Positions 1 through 13,557 of a DNA stretch of 64,000 nt are shown piece after piece. Numbering within the stretch: position 1 is the stretch's first letter; every line of letters begins with the position of its first letter. Location: positions 47,158 to 111,157 of the forward strand of contig PYVG01000001.1 of assembly GCA_003030745.1 (NCBI GenBank). Direction: 5' to 3'. Under the pieces are notes generated by a model. The model was not told the DNA's origin, did not search any database, and was given only the letters and a program-made list of their open reading frames with translations. The DNA is from Pseudidiomarina aestuarii (GTDB lineage: Bacteria; Pseudomonadota; Gammaproteobacteria; Enterobacterales; Alteromonadaceae). The position numbers and the translations under genes were made by a program.

Positions 1-1
1 G

Positions 2-232
2 CGCACGCAGCGTGAGCAGCAACAGTGGCAACGTTCTGCATTAGCTGAGTTTCAGGCCCATCAGCAACGTTTTGCCCAGCGGGTATGGTACGGTGCCATT
101 ACTGCCGCATTGATCGTTAGCACGAGCCTATTTTACGCAACCGAGCAGAGTCCTTGGTTAACAGGATGCAGTGCACTTGCGCTAGTATTCAGTGGTATAC
201 TCGGCTGGCAGCGCGGGCGACGTTCCCGTTAA
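2..232 (+). CDS. ubiB: UbiB family protein, C-terminal end only (partial)
   Basis: Only the last 76 codons are in the window; the reading frame is open from base 2 to TAA at 230-232. The visible part is a charged, glutamine-rich stretch followed by two hydrophobic segments (ITAALIVSTSLFY and a second before the RGRRSR tail). UbiB proteins are atypical kinase/ATPase-fold proteins of ubiquinone biosynthesis that end in two such membrane helices. Position supports the call, since ubiB lies directly upstream of tatA in E. coli and many gammaproteobacteria. The kinase domain itself cannot be seen here, so the name rests on the tail and the context. Confidence 0.8.
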   Translation, partial: RTQREQQQWQRSALAEFQAHQQRFAQRVWYGAITAALIVSTSLFYATEQSPWLTGCSALALVFSGILGWQRGRRSR

Positions 233-265
233 CCAGCAACATATAAACCGAATTGAGAACAAGTT

Positions 266-454
266 ATGGCACCTAGTATTTGGCAATTACTGATCGTTTT
301 GGTCATTATCGTGCTGATTTTTGGCACCAAACGTTTGCGCAACATCGGCAGTGATCTTGGCTCCGCGGTAAAAGGTTTCAAGAAATCGTCAACTGACGAT
401 GAGCAAGACCAAAGCGCAAAGAAAGAACTTCCGGAAGACCGCAAGGATAATTAA
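266..454 (+). CDS. tatA: Sec-independent translocase subunit TatA
   Basis: A 62-residue protein with the TatA layout: a very short N-terminus, one membrane helix (about residues 5-20, [15 protein letters not shown]), the hinge [14 protein letters not shown], an amphipathic helix ending GFKKS, and a charged tail. TatA oligomers form the path by which folded twin-arginine proteins cross the inner membrane. It is shorter than the E. coli protein (about 89 residues), the loss being in the dispensable acidic tail. tatB follows after 3 bases and tatC overlaps tatB, so the three are one operon with ubiB just upstream. Confidence 0.95.
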   Translation: MAPSIWQLLIVLVIIVLIFGTKRLRNIGSDLGSAVKGFKKSSTDDEQDQSAKKELPEDRKDN

Positions 455-457
455 GCA

Positions 458-772
458 ATGTTTGATATCGGCTTCTGGGAGCTGATCCTCATTGCGGTCA
501 TCGGGCTCATCGTGTTGGGCCCGGAACGACTTCCCCATGCATTGCGTGCTATGCAGCGTGCCGTCTCTGGCGTGCGGTCTTACAGTACCCGCATGCAAGC
601 CGAGCTCAATCATGAATTGAGAATCAAAGAACTTCATGATCATCTGAAACAAGCTGAGCAAGGTGACCTCGAAAAATTATCACCTGAATTACAGCGCTCG
701 ATAGCTGAATTGCAGCAGGCGGCATCACAAGTGCAACGTCCCTACGCTAAGAAGCCTGATTCCGATGAGTAA
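458..772 (+). CDS. tatB: Sec-independent translocase subunit TatB
   Basis: A 104-residue protein starting [20 protein letters not shown], followed by [10 protein letters not shown] and a long amphipathic helix. The conserved Glu in the membrane helix and the GPERLP hinge separate TatB from TatA. TatB works with TatC as the receptor for twin-arginine signal peptides. The C-terminal region is a charged coiled-coil-like helix, shorter than in E. coli TatB (about 171 residues). Its last 8 bases overlap the start of tatC, which suggests translational coupling. Confidence 0.95.
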   Translation: MFDIGFWELILIAVIGLIVLGPERLPHALRAMQRAVSGVRSYSTRMQAELNHELRIKELHDHLKQAEQGDLEKLSPELQRSIAELQQAASQVQRPYAKKPDSDE

Positions 773-1496
773 TTCGCCACTCCTCGACCATTTACTGGAA
801 CTCCGCAAGCGACTCTTGCGTGGACTCCTGATCGTGCTCGCGGTATTTCTAGCACTTGCCGCCTTTGCCAATGATTTGTACTCAGCCGTTGCTGCACCCA
901 TGTTGGCAAGTTTGCCGCAGGGCTCAAGTATGATCGCAACTGACGTTGCAACGCCGTTTTTCACGCCTTTTAAACTCGCTTTAGTCGCCGCCATTGTACT
1001 GTCGGCGCCGCTGTTGCTTTGGCAAGTATGGGCGTTTATCGCACCGGGCTTGTATCGCCGCGAAAAGCGCTTAGTGCTGCCGCTGATGCTCAGCAGTACG
1101 CTGCTATTTTATGCTGGTATCGCCTTTGCCTACTTTATTGTGCTGCCGCTGGCCCTGAATTTTTTAGCTGGCGCTGCGCCTGAAGGCGTACAAGTGGCCA
1201 CCGATATCGCGCGTTATTTAGACTTCGTACTCGCTATTTTCTTAGCGTTTGGCATTGCTTTTGAGACACCCGTTGCAATCATTTTGCTCTGTTGGAGTGG
1301 GGTAACCAGTGTTCAGGCGTTGCGTCAAAAGCGTCCTTATGTCATTGTCGGAGCATTTGTTGTGGGGATGTTCTTAACACCCCCTGATGTAATCTCCCAA
1401 ACACTTTTAGCGATTCCAATGTGGTTGCTTTTTGAACTTGGAGTCGTGATCGCTGGTCTATATCAGCGTCCACAACCAAATGCAGAACAGGATTAA
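765..1496 (+). CDS. tatC: Sec-independent translocase subunit TatC
   Basis: A 243-residue polytopic membrane protein with the TatC signature: [16 protein letters not shown] at the N-terminus, FxxPFKLAL near residue 65, and six hydrophobic segments ending with [22 protein letters not shown]. The N-terminal HLxELRxR region and the Glu/Asp residues of the first loops bind twin-arginine signal peptides in known TatC proteins. The ATG overlaps the tatB stop by 8 bases. Length is normal for the family. Confidence 0.97.
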   Translation: MSNSPLLDHLLELRKRLLRGLLIVLAVFLALAAFANDLYSAVAAPMLASLPQGSSMIATDVATPFFTPFKLALVAAIVLSAPLLLWQVWAFIAPGLYRREKRLVLPLMLSSTLLFYAGIAFAYFIVLPLALNFLAGAAPEGVQVATDIARYLDFVLAIFLAFGIAFETPVAIILLCWSGVTSVQALRQKRPYVIVGAFVVGMFLTPPDVISQTLLAIPMWLLFELGVVIAGLYQRPQPNAEQD

Positions 1497-1502
1497 GACA
1501 TC

Positions 1503-1979
1503 ATGGTAAAACGTGTATCACTCAGCAGCGTAATTGGCAGTACTGCTGTGGCAGCTTGCTTCACTGTTGCAGCGCAAGCGCAAAGCGTGAGTTCTGAACA
1601 GTTAGCTGTGTGCGCGCAAATCGAAAACCCGTTACAGCGGCTCGTTTGTTTTGACAAACTGGCAGCTGGAGACCAGGTTAGTGCAACAGAACAGCAAACT
1701 GCTACACGAACTCCTGAAGACCGCTTCGGTAAAGAATACAAAGAAGAGAATCGCGTTGAAGATGACATGATGTACGTGTCTATTGCGGAGAAGTCTCAAG
1801 ATCCATATGGTCGCTGGATTATTGTGTTGACCAATGGGCAAAAATGGAAGCAAATGGACAGTACGTCCTATCAAATGCCGAACGATGCGGAGTACTTTAT
1901 TGAACGCGGTGTGTTAAATAGCTTCTATTTAGGGCGTACCGACATCAACAAACGTATTCGTGTTCAACGCGCTGACTAA
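1503..1979 (+). CDS. Secreted protein of unknown function, VasI-like N-terminal motif
   Basis: 158 residues with a signal peptide (about 1-26, ending AAQAQA). The mature start has the pattern CAQIENPLQRLVCFDKLA, a two-cysteine helical motif found at the start of several exported proteins, including the type VI accessory VasI/TagN group. The rest, with RWIIVLTNGQKWKQMD, looks like a small beta-rich domain. No type VI genes are near, so a type VI role is not implied. It sits 6 bases after tatC and shares one base with tatD, so it is probably co-transcribed with the tat genes. Function is unknown. Confidence 0.8.
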   Translation: MVKRVSLSSVIGSTAVAACFTVAAQAQSVSSEQLAVCAQIENPLQRLVCFDKLAAGDQVSATEQQTATRTPEDRFGKEYKEENRVEDDMMYVSIAEKSQDPYGRWIIVLTNGQKWKQMDSTSYQMPNDAEYFIERGVLNSFYLGRTDINKRIRVQRAD

Positions 1980-2761
1980 TGATGCGTTGGTTCGACAGCG
2001 GCGCTAATCTGACGAACGGCAAACTCGTTCATCAGCTCGAAGACTACATTGCAGCAGCGCTGCAAGCCGGTGTAGAACAAATTTTAGTGATTGGGACCGA
2101 CGTTCGACATAGTCGCGAAGCACTCGCGCTGTGTGATCGGTATCCCGAACAACTCCTTGCCACGGTTGGTGTACATCCCCATGATGCAGCAACCGCTCCC
2201 CACGATTACATTGCCCAACTCCGCGAGCTTGCGCAGCATCCGGCTGCCCGCGCTATCGGAGAGTGTGGACTCGATTTTAATCGGAATTATTCGCCGCCGG
2301 ACATTCAACTGAGCGTTTTTCGTGCGCAACTCGAATTGGCCGCGGAATTGCACATGCCAGTGTATCTCCATGAACGCGATGCGCATGAACCTCAAGTTGA
2401 GCTGCTGAGCGAATTTCAACAGCACATTCCGCGATTTTTAACGCATTGTTTTACGGGCGACGAAAAAGCACTTGCCAGTTACCTGAAACTTGGTTGTTAT
2501 ATAGGCATTACAGGTTGGGTTTGTGATGAGCGGCGTGGGCGCGATCTGCAACATTCAGTTTTGCAGATTCCGGCCGATAAGATAATGATTGAGACCGATG
2601 CGCCATTTTTGTTACCGCGTACATTGCGACCGCGACCAGCCTATAATGCGTCAGAATATCTGCCCCATATAGGCGAGTTTGTTGCGCAGTTGAGACAACA
2701 GGAAGTGAGCGAGTTCGCTGCGCAAACTTGGCAAAATAGCCAAAACTTTTTTCAAAAATAG
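1979..2761 (+). CDS. tatD: TatD family 3'-5' exonuclease / metal-dependent hydrolase
   Basis: 260 residues, a TIM-barrel TatD hydrolase. Diagnostic blocks are TVGVHPHDA, AIGECGLDFNRNYS, MPVYLHERDAHE, LTHCFTGDEKA, GITGWVCDERRG and IETDAPFLLPR, all matching E. coli TatD itself rather than the paralogues YcfH and YjjV. E. coli TatD is a metal-dependent 3'-5' nuclease acting on DNA and RNA, not part of the translocon. Two in-frame ATGs (1979 and 1982) begin the frame. The first shares one base with the stop of the preceding gene; either could be used. Confidence 0.93.
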   Translation: MMRWFDSGANLTNGKLVHQLEDYIAAALQAGVEQILVIGTDVRHSREALALCDRYPEQLLATVGVHPHDAATAPHDYIAQLRELAQHPAARAIGECGLDFNRNYSPPDIQLSVFRAQLELAAELHMPVYLHERDAHEPQVELLSEFQQHIPRFLTHCFTGDEKALASYLKLGCYIGITGWVCDERRGRDLQHSVLQIPADKIMIETDAPFLLPRTLRPRPAYNASEYLPHIGEFVAQLRQQEVSEFAAQTWQNSQNFFQK

Positions 2762-2768
2762 GGATTGC

Positions 2769-6508
<3,740 letters not shown>

Positions 6509-7798
6509 CTAGCGGTTTCCGCCACCGCTGCGTTGCCCGCCACGCTGACCACCGCGTTGTCCGCCACGGTTGCCGCTAGGTTTGCCACCGCGGGTGCGGC
6601 GTCGAGCTGTCGGTCGAGGTGTTTTGATATCCGTTAACAAGGCTTCCGGAGCATACTTGGTGACGGGAATGCTGTGACCAATGTAGTCCTCGATAGCTGG
6701 CAAGTTATAAACGTACTCCTCACAAGCTAATGCGATGGCTTTACCACTCGCTCCAGCGCGTCCAGTTCGACCAATACGATGCACATAGTCTTCGCAATCA
6801 TCGGGCAAGTCGTAGTTATAGACGTGACTGACTTCTGGAATATGCAGACCGCGTGCGGCGACATCGGTGGCGACTAAAAAGTCCAACTCACCCTCGGTGA
6901 ACTGGTCGAGAATCTTCAGTCGTTTCCGCTGCGGTACGTCACCTGTCAATAATCCGACTCGGTGTCCATCGGCTTCTAGCCATTGGAAGAGTTTGTCGCA
7001 GACATGTTTGGTATTGGCGAAGACAATCGCTTTTTCTGGCCAATCTTCTTCAATCAATGTCAGCAATAACTTCATTTTGTCTTGCTTCGACGGATAAAAG
7101 AGTTCTTCGCTGATGCGTTCGCCCGTTTTTTGCAACGGCTCGACTTCAATCTTGGTCGGCGAATTCATGTGATCGTAAGCCAGTTCTTGCACCCGCTGCG
7201 ACAACGTTGCGGAGAACAATAAACTCTGCCGATCTTTAGGCTTCGGCATGCGATTAAACATGTAGCGAATGTCTTTAATAAACCCAAGGTCAAACATCCG
7301 GTCGGCTTCATCGAGTACGACAACATCAATTTTATCAAGGTCATAGATACCTTGTTTGCAATAGTCGATGAGTCGGCCTGTAGTGCCAATTAAAATATCG
7401 ACACCTTCTTCTAGGGCTTGGCGTTGACTTTCGTAACCCTCGCCCCCATAAATGATGCCGAGGCGCATATCGCAGTGACTAGCCAATAATTCAGCATCGT
7501 TGGCGATCTGAATGGCAAGTTCACGCGTAGGTGCCATGATGATTGCACGTGGATAACGTTTGTCACCCTCGCGAGGTTTATTTAATAGGGTGGTAAAAGT
7601 AGCGACGAGGAAGGCCAGGGTTTTCCCGGTTCCCGTCTGTGCTTGACCAGCAACGTCTTTTCCAGTCAGGGCAACAGGCAAACTGAGAGCCTGAATAGGC
7701 GTACAGTTTTCGAAGCCGGCGTTTTGCAATGCGCTTAGTACCTGCGGATGCAGGTCGAGATCAGCAAAGCGTGTCTCTGTTAAGTGTGTTTTACTCAT
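6509..7798 (-). CDS. rhlB: ATP-dependent RNA helicase RhlB
   Basis: 429 residues, a DEAD-box helicase. Visible motifs: Q motif ([13 protein letters not shown]), Walker [45 protein letters not shown], and [10 protein letters not shown]. The opening [20 protein letters not shown] and [17 protein letters not shown] are RhlB-like. The tail after residue 395 is rich in Arg and Gly (repeats of GGQR), likely RNA-binding. RhlB unwinds RNA within the RNase E degradosome. It is divergent from trxA and followed immediately by gppA. Confidence 0.95.
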   Translation of the reverse strand: MSKTHLTETRFADLDLHPQVLSALQNAGFENCTPIQALSLPVALTGKDVAGQAQTGTGKTLAFLVATFTTLLNKPREGDKRYPRAIIMAPTRELAIQIANDAELLASHCDMRLGIIYGGEGYESQRQALEEGVDILIGTTGRLIDYCKQGIYDLDKIDVVVLDEADRMFDLGFIKDIRYMFNRMPKPKDRQSLLFSATLSQRVQELAYDHMNSPTKIEVEPLQKTGERISEELFYPSKQDKMKLLLTLIEEDWPEKAIVFANTKHVCDKLFQWLEADGHRVGLLTGDVPQRKRLKILDQFTEGELDFLVATDVAARGLHIPEVSHVYNYDLPDDCEDYVHRIGRTGRAGASGKAIALACEEYVYNLPAIEDYIGHSIPVTKYAPEALLTDIKTPRPTARRRTRGGKPSGNRGGQRGGQRGGQRSGGGNR

Positions 7799-7837
7799 GG
7801 CGTAAGCATATCAGTTTGCGCTAACATTCAAAAACAG

Positions 7838-7860
7838 AAATAATAGCGTATCTATTATTT
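7838..7860. promoter_or_regulatory. Perfect 9-bp inverted repeat in the rhlB-trxA divergent promoter region
   Basis: AAATAATAG at 7838-7846 and its exact complement CTATTATTT at 7852-7860 flank CGTAT, 28 bases before the trxA start. It overlaps a plausible trxA promoter (TTGCGC at 7816-7821, AATAAT at 7839-7844, 17-base spacing). The symmetry suggests a dimeric protein site or a small hairpin in the trxA leader. No regulator can be named from the sequence. Confidence 0.5.
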
Positions 7861-7888
7861 CACGCGAATTACAGCAGCGGAGATTATC

Positions 7889-8215
7889 ATGAGTGACAAA
7901 ATTGTTCAGCTAAGTGATGACAGTTTTGAGAACGATGTTCTCAATTCAGACAAGCCGGTATTGGTCGACTTTTGGGCCGAGTGGTGTGGACCATGTAAAA
8001 TGATTGCACCAATCCTCGATGACATCGCGACGCAGTATGCCGATAAAATCACAGTGGGTAAGCTGAACGTAGACCACAATAACCAAACACCACCTAAGTA
8101 TGGTATTCGTGGAATTCCGACGCTCCTGCTGTTTAAAAACGGTGAAGTTGCTGGAACCAAAGTCGGTGCGTTGTCAAAAGCGCAGCTAGCCGAGTTCCTC
8201 GACCAGAACATCTAA
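7889..8215 (+). CDS. trxA: Thioredoxin 1
   Basis: 108 residues, full thioredoxin fold. The redox pair is in WCGPC at residues 32-36, and the cis-proline loop is RGIPTLLLF. It reduces protein disulfides in the cytoplasm, using electrons from thioredoxin reductase. It is transcribed alone: a strong terminator follows 20 bases after the stop. Its placement between rhlB and rho is conserved in gammaproteobacteria. Confidence 0.98.
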   Translation: MSDKIVQLSDDSFENDVLNSDKPVLVDFWAEWCGPCKMIAPILDDIATQYADKITVGKLNVDHNNQTPPKYGIRGIPTLLLFKNGEVAGTKVGALSKAQLAEFLDQNI

Positions 8216-8235
8216 GATTAACGGCCAGTTTGTTT

Positions 8236-8271
8236 AAAAAGGTTGTTTTGTTGCGGCAAAACAACCTTTTT
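8236..8271 (+). terminator. Rho-independent terminator after trxA
   Basis: A perfect 15-bp stem (8236-8250 with 8257-8271), loop TTGCGG, followed by T residues. The A-rich left foot and T-rich right foot could also work on the opposite strand. The remaining 160 bases up to rho hold no gene that I can see and form the rho leader, where autoregulation occurs in E. coli. Confidence 0.92.
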
Positions 8272-8431
8272 TGCTGAAAAACTGGACGTTTCTGTGTTTC
8301 GGTGGTACTTTTCTTTCATTAAATCTTTTCTTCAGGTTGTCAGCCTTTTGGCGACCGTGCAGTAGACTCCTAGCGTTTAACGAAATCAAACCCTAATTTC
8401 TTTTGGCCACAGATAAGTCCGTACCCTCCAT

Positions 8432-9697
8432 ATGAATCTAACTGAATTAAAAAATAAACCAGTCAATGAGCTTGTAAAACTAGCTGACGAAATGGGCCTC
8501 GAATCGATGGCTCGTATGCGCAAACAAGATATTATCTTTGCGATCCTGAAAGCACATGCAAAAAGCGGTGAAGACATTTACGGCGATGGCGTGCTTGAAA
8601 TCTTGCAAGATGGCTTTGGCTTCTTGCGCTCAGCAGATTCATCGTACTTGGCTGGTCCAGACGATATCTACGTATCTCCGAGTCAGATTCGTCGCTTCAA
8701 TTTGCGTACGGGTGACACGGTGTCGGGTAAAATCCGACCGCCAAAAGAGGGTGAGCGTTATTTTGCCCTGCTGAAAATTCGCGAAGTAAACTTCGACAAG
8801 CCTGAAAACTCCCGTAATAAAATCCTCTTTGAAAACCTGACGCCTTTGCACGCCGACGAGCGTTTGCGGATGGAGCGTGGGAATGGTTCAACTGAGGACA
8901 TTACGGCACGAGTCCTCGACTTAGCATCACCCATTGGGAAAGGCCAACGTGGCTTGATTGTTGCGCCACCCAAAGCAGGTAAAACCTTATTGCTGCAGAA
9001 TATTGCACAATCGATTGCTGCCAATCATCCAGATTGCGTACTGATGGTCCTGCTGATTGATGAGCGTCCAGAAGAAGTAACTGAAATGCACCGGTTGGTA
9101 AAAGGTGAAGTTATTGCCTCGACCTTTGACGAGCCAGCTAGCCGTCACGTGCAAGTGGCCGAAATGGTCATCGATAAAGCAAAACGCTTGGTCGAACATA
9201 AGAAAGACGTGGTCATCTTATTGGATTCCATTACGCGTCTAGCGCGTGCTTACAACACCGTCATTCCAAGCTCAGGCAAGGTTTTAACTGGTGGTGTTGA
9301 TGCCAACGCGTTGCATAAACCGAAGCGTTTCTTTGGTGCAGCACGAAATGTTGAAGAGGGTGGCAGTTTGACGATTATTGCTACCGCATTGATCGACACC
9401 GGTTCGAAAATGGATGAAGTGATTTACGAAGAATTCAAGGGAACAGGCAACATGGAGTTGCACTTGAATCGTAAGATTGCTGAGAAGCGAGTTTTCCCAG
9501 CTATCGACTTTAATCGCTCGGGTACGCGTCGTGAAGAATTGCTGACCACCCAAGAAGAACTCCAGAAAATGTGGATTCTACGGAAGATTGTTCATCCAAT
9601 GGGTGAAACCGAAGCGATGGAATTCTTGATCGATAAGCTGCAAATGACGAAAACGAATGATGAATTCTTTGAAGCGATGAAGCGCCAGAAGAGCTAA
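8432..9697 (+). CDS. rho: Transcription termination factor Rho
   Basis: 421 residues, close to E. coli Rho (419) and without the inserts seen in actinobacterial forms. N-terminal RNA-binding domain: [20 protein letters not shown], then the cold-shock-like fold with DGFGFLRS and [16 protein letters not shown]. The ATPase domain has Walker A APPKAGKT, Walker [17 protein letters not shown], and the Q-loop region around [10 protein letters not shown]. The hexamer threads RNA and dissociates transcription complexes. A terminator follows at 9718. Confidence 0.98.
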   Translation: MNLTELKNKPVNELVKLADEMGLESMARMRKQDIIFAILKAHAKSGEDIYGDGVLEILQDGFGFLRSADSSYLAGPDDIYVSPSQIRRFNLRTGDTVSGKIRPPKEGERYFALLKIREVNFDKPENSRNKILFENLTPLHADERLRMERGNGSTEDITARVLDLASPIGKGQRGLIVAPPKAGKTLLLQNIAQSIAANHPDCVLMVLLIDERPEEVTEMHRLVKGEVIASTFDEPASRHVQVAEMVIDKAKRLVEHKKDVVILLDSITRLARAYNTVIPSSGKVLTGGVDANALHKPKRFFGAARNVEEGGSLTIIATALIDTGSKMDEVIYEEFKGTGNMELHLNRKIAEKRVFPAIDFNRSGTRREELLTTQEELQKMWILRKIVHPMGETEAMEFLIDKLQMTKTNDEFFEAMKRQKS

Positions 9698-9717
9698 TCG
9701 ATAGTTCGCATTAACAG

Positions 9718-9746
9718 GGAGCATTGACAGCGTCGATGCTCCTTTT
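9718..9746 (+). terminator. Rho-independent terminator after rho
   Basis: An 11-bp stem (9718-9728 with 9732-9742, one G-U pair), AGC loop, then TTTTCCTC. It lies 20 bases after the rho stop. The remaining 115 bases to the next gene are AT-rich and presumably carry its promoter. Confidence 0.88.
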
Positions 9747-9861
9747 CCTCTCCAATCTACCTTTCCTTGTGCGATATCCGCTAATTTCCCTTGCGTCTTA
9801 CGTCAACTATCATTAATACTTGTTATTAATTTATTAGTTTGTAGCACAGGGAAATAAGCAT

Positions 9862-11445
9862 ATGACTGCTGGTCTACGTTACTTAGCGATTCTTAGCTTG
9901 GCGTTCACGCTGGCTGCATGTGGCAGTGGCGAACGCAATACTGGCGGCGGCGACACTGGAGGTGATGGCGGCGGTTCAGGCTCTACACCACCCACTGCGA
10001 CGGCAAGTAATGTGACTGTCAATGAAGGTAATCCAAATCAAGTCATTGAAGCTGCTATTACGGTTAGTCTATCTACGACCGCAAACGCTTCGGTGTCCTT
10101 TGACTATGCAACTGCTGATGCCAGCGGTCTTGCTGGCACGGATTATGAAGACACCAGCGGCACAGTGACCTTTACCGCGGGTCAATCGAGTCAAACTATT
10201 ACCATCCCAATTATTTCCAATGCCGTCTTCAACGACGATCGCGACTTCTTTGTCGACTTTAGCAATGCCCAAGGGCTGACCTTAGGTACGACGCGAGTGC
10301 AAGTGACCATAGTGAATGATGACCCGCGTCCGGTACTCGCCTTCGAACAATCCATTTTCGAGACGACTGAACAAGCAGGTACGTTGGGTTTAACAGTGAC
10401 CTTGTCGAATGGTACTGAGAGTGAAGTAACTTTTGATTTGGACGTAAGTGGTACCGCTACGGCTGGAGTCGATTACTCCCTCGAGGAGACCTCATTTACC
10501 ATTCCCGCAGGCGCTCTAGAGCAACAAATTTCATTAACGTTGATTGCCGATGACGTTAAGGAAGGCGGTGAGAGTGTGATACTGGCGTTTGCTAACGTAC
10601 GTGAGGCCGATACTAATCCGGATCTCAGTACTCAAACGATTGTGATTCGCGGCGATGCGATTTTAGCCGACACCGGCGCAGTCGAGTACTACAACAGTGG
10701 TGACTTTAGTGCCGCGACACCTGATGCAGAACACCCAAACCAAGATGCTGATTATGGTCGCGACACAACCGCTGCCGTTGACAACAATGCAGATGGCGCC
10801 GGCAACTTGAATTTGACCAAGCTCGATAGTTCGGGCAACGCTCTTCCACAAAATGCCACCAGCTTTTCATGTGTTCGAGACAACTTGTCAGGCACTGTCT
10901 ATGCGGTGTGGGCTGAGGGTGATGCACTGAGTAACTTCTACTTCAACCCGACTTATCGATATAAGTGGTTCAATGACGATTCAACCAATAACGCTGGCAA
11001 CCCTGGAACTTTTACCCCTGAATCCGCATTTCCAGCGTTTCCTGATGAGAACGACCCTATCTATTATGAAAATGCGAACTGCGCATTCCCAGCCGTGGAT
11101 CCGGTGGTTCAGACATTAGGCTGTTCGTCACAGAACTATACTAATTATCTCAACACAATTGGCTACTGTGGTTTCGATGACTGGCGTTTACCTACTATCA
11201 GCGAACTACAAAGTATTGCGATCTATCAGGCTGATCAATCTCAGGACAATTTGTTCTTTCCTGACGTAGCCATGATGACACCAAACGGTGATGGCACCGT
11301 GCGCTTGCTCAGTTCAACACCAGCTGCTGACCCAAACAGCTCAGCGTGGTGTCTCGAAGTCCAGACTGCTCGCCGCATGCTCTGTAATAAGAACGATGTG
11401 AATAGTATCCGTGCAGCCCGTAACCCTGTCGCGTATCAGGAATAA
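9862..11445 (+). CDS. Calx-beta / DUF1566 lipoprotein
   Basis: 527 residues. Lipoprotein signal with lipobox LAAC (Cys20), then a Gly/Ser/Thr-rich linker (about 21-45). Two Calx-beta modules follow (about 47-155 and 160-265), recognised by SVSFDYATADASGLAGTDY and VTFDLDVSGTATAGVDYS. Calx-beta domains bind calcium and often mediate adhesion. The C-terminal half ends in a DUF1566 (Lcl-type) domain with CGFDDWRLPTISELQSI. It is probably cell-surface or periplasmic-face attached. The next gene encodes a second, smaller DUF1566 protein and starts 10 bases later, so the two are probably co-expressed. Ligand unknown. Confidence 0.85.
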   Translation: MTAGLRYLAILSLAFTLAACGSGERNTGGGDTGGDGGGSGSTPPTATASNVTVNEGNPNQVIEAAITVSLSTTANASVSFDYATADASGLAGTDYEDTSGTVTFTAGQSSQTITIPIISNAVFNDDRDFFVDFSNAQGLTLGTTRVQVTIVNDDPRPVLAFEQSIFETTEQAGTLGLTVTLSNGTESEVTFDLDVSGTATAGVDYSLEETSFTIPAGALEQQISLTLIADDVKEGGESVILAFANVREADTNPDLSTQTIVIRGDAILADTGAVEYYNSGDFSAATPDAEHPNQDADYGRDTTAAVDNNADGAGNLNLTKLDSSGNALPQNATSFSCVRDNLSGTVYAVWAEGDALSNFYFNPTYRYKWFNDDSTNNAGNPGTFTPESAFPAFPDENDPIYYENANCAFPAVDPVVQTLGCSSQNYTNYLNTIGYCGFDDWRLPTISELQSIAIYQADQSQDNLFFPDVAMMTPNGDGTVRLLSSTPAADPNSSAWCLEVQTARRMLCNKNDVNSIRAARNPVAYQE

Positions 11446-11455
11446 GGAGATTAGT

Positions 11456-11989
11456 ATGCAACGCATTCTTAAGACCAGCGCTGTAGCTCTCGCGTTACTC
11501 TCTACTACGTCAGCATCGGCGGCATGTTTTTACGATACGATTCGTGCCAGCACTCAGGTAGAACAGTTCTACGATAATCGCGACGGTACCTTGTTGGATA
11601 TGAAAACGGGCCTGACCTGGGCTGTTTGTATCTATGGCCAAACCTTTGATACCAGTACTAACGCTTGTGTTGGAGCAGCAACTCAGGTGAGCAGTTGGAG
11701 CGCAGCACTACAGGCGCAAGATGACTTTGACTTAGCGGGTCATACTGACTGGCGATTACCCAACGTGAAAGAGCTCGCGACTATTGTTGAATATGCCTGT
11801 GTCGATCCAGCTATTCGACCGGAGCTGTTTCCACAAACACCGAGCGCGCCGTTTTGGACACATACGCCGGACTCAGCAGATGTCGACACTGTTGTGCTCG
11901 GTCGCTACATCGACTTTTACGATGGCACTGAATACAACGATAAACCGGAAATTCAACGTTACGTGAGACTCGTTCGCGAAGCTGACTAA
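11456..11989 (+). CDS. Secreted DUF1566 protein
   Basis: 177 residues. The start at 11456 is set by AAGGAGA at 11444-11450 and gives a clean signal peptide (about 1-22, STTSASA); the frame is open 45 bases further upstream but without a ribosome site. The mature protein is a single DUF1566 domain with FYDNRDGTLLDMKTGLTWA and TDWRLPNVKELATIVEYA. It shares the DWRLP-ELxxI motif with the protein encoded directly upstream. DUF1566 (Lcl C-terminal) domains occur in surface proteins, a few linked to collagen binding. No enzymatic residues can be assigned. Confidence 0.85.
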   Translation: MQRILKTSAVALALLSTTSASAACFYDTIRASTQVEQFYDNRDGTLLDMKTGLTWAVCIYGQTFDTSTNACVGAATQVSSWSAALQAQDDFDLAGHTDWRLPNVKELATIVEYACVDPAIRPELFPQTPSAPFWTHTPDSADVDTVVLGRYIDFYDGTEYNDKPEIQRYVRLVREAD

Positions 11990-11991
11990 AC

Positions 11992-12008
11992 TTTCAGCAG
12001 CGCTGAAA
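11992..12008. terminator. Short hairpin between the DUF1566 gene and ubiD
   Basis: TTTCAGC (11992-11998) and GCTGAAA (12002-12008) form a 7-bp stem with loop AGC, starting three bases after the stop. No T-run follows, so intrinsic termination is doubtful; it may instead stabilise the 3' end. Confidence 0.35.
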
Positions 12009-12069
12009 TTCACCGTAAAAGTAGGTATACTGCGCGCAGTTTTCAGCTGTTTAATACACGAGAGACTGC

Positions 12070-13557
12070 GTGAAATATCAAGACCTGCGCGACTTTATCG
12101 CGTTACTCGAAAAACGGGGTGAGCTTAAGCGTATTCAGCACGAAATCGACCCCTACCTAGAAATGACAGAAATTGCTGATCGCACGCTGAAAGCTGATGG
12201 TCCAGCGCTCCTATTCGAGAATGTGAAAGGCCATAGCATCCCAGTTCTCGCTAACCTGTTCGGAACGCCTGAGCGTGTGGCATTAGGTATGGGGCAGGAG
12301 TCGGTCGCTGCGTTGCGTGAGGTTGGACAGCTCCTAGCTTTTCTTAAAGAGCCGCAACCACCCAAAGGTTTTCGCGATGCATTGAACCTGCTACCGGTCT
12401 ATAAAAAGGTGCTGAGCATGGCACCGAAGCAGCTCAAAAAGGCACCCTGTCAGGAAGTCGTTTATAGCGGTGATGATGTCGATTTGACGCAACTGCCCAT
12501 CCAACATTGTTGGCCAGGTGATGTTGCGCCTCTCATTACGTGGGGTCTGACAGTATCACGCGGGCCACACAAAGAACGTCAAAACTTAGGCATTTATCGC
12601 CAGCAGGTCATTGGTAAGAATAAGCTCATTATGCGTTGGCTATCCCATCGCGGTGGTGCACTCGATTTCCAAGAGTTCAAGCGGCAGAACCCGGGCAAAA
12701 ACTTCCCGGTGGCTGTGGCACTAGGTGCCGACCCTGCTACCATTCTTGGTGCGGTGACGCCGGTACCAGATAGCTTGTCCGAGTATGCGTTTGCTGGACT
12801 CCTGCGCGACGGCAAAACCGAAGTAGTGAAGTGCTTAAGCTCTGATTTACAAGTGCCAGCGCATGCCGAAATAATTCTCGAAGGTTATATTGCACCGGAT
12901 GAGACGGCGCCAGAAGGCCCATACGGTGACCACACGGGTTACTACAATGAAGTGGACTCCTTCCCAGTTTTCACGGTGACGCACATCACTCAGCGCCAAA
13001 AACCGATTTACCACAGCACCTACACCGGTCGTCCACCCGATGAGCCAGCGATTCTGGGTGTGGCACTGAATGAAGTGTTTGTGCCGATCTTACAAAAGCA
13101 GTTCCCAGAGATCGTCGATTTTTATTTGCCGCCGGAAGGCTGTTCGTATCGCGTTGCCGTAGTCACCATGAAGAAACAATATGCGGGTCATGCGAAGCGC
13201 GTCATGATGGGCGTATGGAGTTTCCTGCGTCAATTTATGTACACCAAATTTGTGATTGTGTGTGATGACGACGTCAACGCTCGCGACTGGAAAGATGTCA
13301 TTTGGGCCATGACTACGCGCATGGACCCAGCGCGTGATACGGTATTGATTGAGAACACGCCGATTGATTATCTCGATTTCGCGTCGCCAGTGTCCGGATT
13401 AGGTTCGAAGATGGGTATGGATGCCACCAACAAATGGCCCGGCGAAACCGACCGTGAGTGGGGTGTACCTATAGTTATGGATCCAGCAGTTAAAACCCGA
13501 GTCGATGAACTTTGGGACGAGCTAGACATTTTGCCAGTGCAAGGAAAATCATCATGA
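12070..13557 (+). CDS. ubiD: 4-hydroxy-3-octaprenylbenzoate decarboxylase
   Basis: 495 residues, the usual UbiD length. It removes the carboxyl group of 3-polyprenyl-4-hydroxybenzoate in ubiquinone biosynthesis with a prenylated FMN made by UbiX. Family blocks: [60 protein letters not shown], and the Glu-rich active-site region [19 protein letters not shown]. The start is GTG at 12070; no better ATG lies near. The next gene, fre, overlaps the stop, as ubiD-fre also stand together in E. coli. Confidence 0.96.
   Translation: MKYQDLRDFIALLEKRGELKRIQHEIDPYLEMTEIADRTLKADGPALLFENVKGHSIPVLANLFGTPERVALGMGQESVAALREVGQLLAFLKEPQPPKGFRDALNLLPVYKKVLSMAPKQLKKAPCQEVVYSGDDVDLTQLPIQHCWPGDVAPLITWGLTVSRGPHKERQNLGIYRQQVIGKNKLIMRWLSHRGGALDFQEFKRQNPGKNFPVAVALGADPATILGAVTPVPDSLSEYAFAGLLRDGKTEVVKCLSSDLQVPAHAEIILEGYIAPDETAPEGPYGDHTGYYNEVDSFPVFTVTHITQRQKPIYHSTYTGRPPDEPAILGVALNEVFVPILQKQFPEIVDFYLPPEGCSYRVAVVTMKKQYAGHAKRVMMGVWSFLRQFMYTKFVIVCDDDVNARDWKDVIWAMTTRMDPARDTVLIENTPIDYLDFASPVSGLGSKMGMDATNKWPGETDREWGVPIVMDPAVKTRVDELWDELDILPVQGKSS

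Noticed and set aside
1503..1979. Type VI secretion role for the VasI-like protein
   Set aside because: Only the short two-cysteine motif matches, and no type VI genes are in the window.
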